From the NCBI GenBank assembly GCA_001275005.1, contig JWZX01003197.1:1-31797 (forward strand): a stretch of DNA of 31,797 bases. Reading direction: 5' to 3'. Origin of the DNA: Chrysochromulina tobinii (taxonomy: Eukaryota; Haptophyta; Prymnesiales; Chrysochromulinaceae). This document shows, piece by piece, positions 30,348-31,797 of the stretch; position 1 is the first letter of the stretch, and each line of letters starts with the position of its first letter. The translations under genes were made by a program, and so were the position numbers. The notes under the pieces are model-generated. The model was not told the DNA's origin. It searched no databases and worked only from the letters and a program-made list of their open reading frames with translations.

Positions 30348-30711
30348 CCAAAGTGCTGCGCCAGCAGCACGCTGCTCGTGATGCCGACCGCTATGAGTGG
30401 CCGCAGGTCATCATATATGACCGCGCTGACGGCGGTGAGGAGGTGAAAGAGGAGGAGCGGCAAGCGCATCCGCGCGAAGACGAAGTTGCACCATTTTCCG
30501 CCGTAACCCGTTCACACCGACACGACGCGATCATCCCGGAGGCATACACACTTCAAAGTCCTGCACGGGGGGATACACACCTCAAGGTGAGTTTACCTCA
30601 ATAACATTAACTAGAACTTTAACATGCGCTCCCTTACATGAACACGGACATGTATCGTATAAGGGTCATAAGGTTAACAGGCCAGGTTAACAAGTATTAC
30701 ATGGACGTATC

Positions 30712-30751
30712 GTTCAGTTCAGTTCAGTTCAGTTCAGTAACTGAACTGAAC
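30712..30751. repeat. TTCAG pentanucleotide repeat ending in a palindrome
   Basis: GTTCA is repeated five times from 30712. The last copies form the left arm of a 12-bp inverted repeat (30727-30738 against 30740-30751) with a single central base. Nearby, AGGTTAACA is repeated at 30671 and 30684. Confidence 0.85.
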
Positions 30752-30787
30752 CGTATCGTTAACCACGAACTTGGAACATGAGACTAT

Positions 30788-30818
30788 GAACACGCCATCC
30801 AGCGGGAAGTAAGTTAGC
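30788..30818 (+). repeat. Right direct repeat flanking the integrase fragment
   Basis: Second copy of the 31-bp repeat; it differs from 29556-29586 by one base (T for C). It is followed by GGGTTAATGTTCATG, and GTTAATGTTC recurs inverted as GAACATTAAC at 30855-30864. Confidence 0.85.
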
Positions 30819-30933
30819 CCTACGGGTTAATGTTCATGAACTCGTGGTAAGTTAGCGAACATTAACCCGATCTGTGAACATTATTCCCACTGCACCCCAT
30901 ACTCATCATTATGATCACTAAACTCTATATAAT

Positions 30934-30961
30934 TATCAATAGAATTATAGTTCTATTGATA
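30934..30961. repeat. Perfect 11-bp hairpin in AT-rich DNA
   Basis: TATCAATAGAA at 30934-30944 pairs with TTCTATTGATA at 30951-30961 across a 6-nt loop. No U-run follows, so it is not an obvious terminator. Confidence 0.8.
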
Positions 30962-31073
30962 CATATAGTCTTTAATTTTTGTTCTCCATTTAAAAATATA
31001 ATTTTCTCATCATAAGCACTTTGTAATCGTTTTTCGGCGTACGCCCCATTCATAATAAGTTTATAAACCTCTT

Positions 31074-31110
31074 CGTATTAAATTACCTTCTCAGCTTTTA
31101 ATTTAATACG
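31074..31110. repeat. Perfect 12-bp hairpin at the AP2/AT-rich junction
   Basis: CGTATTAAATTA at 31074-31085 pairs with TAATTTAATACG at 31099-31110 across a 13-nt loop. It contains the stop codon that ends the AP2 frame and lies within a few bases of the point where AP2-repeat homology stops. Confidence 0.8.
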
Positions 31111-31797
31111 CTCGTTATCCTTGTTCACGCCCTTGAAGCCCGTCTCACTGCGCGACGACGGCATCAGCTCGAGCCCCTCCGCTGCCGCCGCCGCCCTGGC
31201 CTCGTCTGCTGTGAGCGGCCCGTCGCCCCTCGCCTCCGCCGCCGCTCGCTCCGCCCCAACATGCCTCGCGTAGCACAAGGCTGCCTCCCCTGGCGTCGCG
31301 AAGAGGCCTAGGTGGCGCTGCTTGCCATTCTCGAAGATCTTCGCAGCGTACCTGCCACTATCCTTGTACACGTTCTTGAAGCCCGTCTCACTGCGCGACG
31401 ACGGCATCAGCTCGAGCCCCTCCGCTGCCGCCGCCGCCCTGGCCTCGTCTGCTGTGAGCGGCCTGTCGCCCCTCGCCTCCGCCGCCGCTCGCTCCGCCCC
31501 AACATACCTCGCGCAGCACAAGGCTGCCTCCCCTGGCGTCGCGAAGAGGCCTAGGTGGCGCTGCTTGCCATTCTCGCGGATCTTCGCAGCGTACCTGCCA
31601 CTATCCTTGTACACGTTCTTGAAGCCCGTCTCATTGCGCGAGGACGTCACCAGCTCGAGGCCCTCGGCCGCCGCCGCCGCCCTGGCCTCCTCCGCTGTGA
31701 GCGGCTGCGGCCCGTCGCCCACCCTCGCCTCCTCCGCTGAGAGCGGCTGCGGCTGCGGCTGCGGCTTCTCCACCTCCTTCCGCGCCTGTTTCGCACC
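31078..31797 (-). CDS. AP2-like tandem-repeat protein, 5' end beyond the window, third repeat truncated
   Basis: The frame is open to the right edge and no ATG lies inside it, so the start is outside. Two full AP2-like units read TGFKNVYKDSGRYAAKI then ENGKQRHLGLFATPGEAAL then a CARYVGAERAA helix. This is the three-strand-plus-helix pattern of AP2/ERF DNA-binding domains. They are joined by an Ala/Glu-rich helical linker (PLTADEARAAAAAEGLEL). The unit is 81 residues (243 nt). A third unit starts (SETGFKGVNKDN) but turns into AT-rich sequence and stops after about 10 more residues. AP2 proteins bind DNA as transcription factors, or belong to homing-endonuclease-like mobile genes. Repeats of this kind are common in haptophytes and dinoflagellates, as I recall. 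A regulatory role is possible but unproven. Confidence 0.7.
   Translation of the reverse strand, partial: GAKQARKEVEKPQPQPQPLSAEEARVGDGPQPLTAEEARAAAAAEGLELVTSSRNETGFKNVYKDSGRYAAKIRENGKQRHLGLFATPGEAALCCARYVGAERAAAEARGDRPLTADEARAAAAAEGLELMPSSRSETGFKNVYKDSGRYAAKIFENGKQRHLGLFATPGEAALCYARHVGAERAAAEARGDGPLTADEARAAAAAEGLELMPSSRSETGFKGVNKDNERIKLKAEKVI
31132..31797 (-). repeat. 243-bp tandem coding repeat in the AP2-like gene
   Basis: The marker CTTGAAGCCCGTCTCA recurs at 31132, 31375 and 31618, exactly 243 bp apart. The copies differ at only a few bases over most of their length, which points to recent duplication or gene conversion. Confidence 0.9.

Larger units (their letters stand above)
30925..31113 (-). 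other. AT-rich segment with short coding-like frame, continuous with the AP2 frame
   Basis: Composition drops abruptly to roughly 30 percent GC, against well over 60 percent in the neighbouring AP2 DNA. Read on the minus strand in the AP2 frame, the segment has only one stop (TAA, 31078-31080) between the junction and a TAG at 30925-30927. The text is Lys/Glu/Ile-rich and protein-like (for example YEEVYKLIMNGAYAEK and FLNGEQKLK). An ATG at 31053 would give 42 codons. It may be a scrap of a low-GC gene, for example from a virus or organelle, or chance in AT-rich DNA. No family is recognised. Confidence 0.3.

Noticed and set aside
1-31797. CRISPR array, tRNA, 5S rRNA or snRNA genes
   Set aside because: No regularly spaced short repeats with unique spacers and no recognisable tRNA, 5S, U2 or U6 core sequences were seen by eye; a covariance-model scan would be decisive.

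Overview
The window looks like nuclear DNA of a GC-rich photosynthetic microalga. Support for this: nearly all genes are eukaryotic in type (importin-11-like receptor, TTP-type CCCH zinc finger, chromo-barrel protein, filamin-type repeats), two proteins look plastid-related (a PAP/fibrillin and a DUF6816-like protein with a probable signal-type leader), one clear GT-AG intron is visible, and AP2-like domains occur in tandem. This combination fits a haptophyte-like or other secondary-plastid alga. That is an inference; no marker gene settles the lineage. Genes are intron-poor and dense.

Layout from left to right. 1-788: no gene seen. 789-2449 (-): OPA-type MFS sugar-phosphate transporter with one intron. 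2752-9114 (+): very long J-domain plus filamin-repeat protein, divergent from the transporter. 9850-10722 (-): tandem CCCH zinc-finger RNA-binding protein. 11392-14736 (-): chromo-barrel protein whose reading frame changes twice. 15095-16114 (+): DUF6816-like protein, divergent from it. 16818-17858 (-): plastid-lipid-associated protein/fibrillin. 18269-20317 (-): two-domain catalase-peroxidase (KatG) with two compensating frame breaks. 20543-21790 (+): alpha/beta hydrolase, divergent from KatG. 22767-25991 (-): importin-11-like receptor. 26168-26971 (-): short-chain dehydrogenase. 27350-29470 (-): secreted GH3 glycosidase.

The right end (29490-31797) differs in character. It holds a truncated DDE integrase fragment between two 31-bp direct repeats, a TTCAG repeat that folds on itself, and a segment of roughly 200 bp that is strikingly AT-rich with two strong hairpins. 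This runs into a minus-strand AP2-repeat gene whose third repeat is cut short exactly where the AT-rich DNA begins. This is the most accessory-looking part of the window.

I see no operon and no obvious multi-gene system. Several genes fit photosynthetic and oxidative-stress physiology (fibrillin, DUF6816-like, KatG, sugar-phosphate transport), but co-function is not shown by the sequence. The most unusual items are the J-domain/filamin architecture with a possible 48-nt intron, the paired opposite frame breaks in two genes, and the AT-rich relic fused in frame to the AP2 array.
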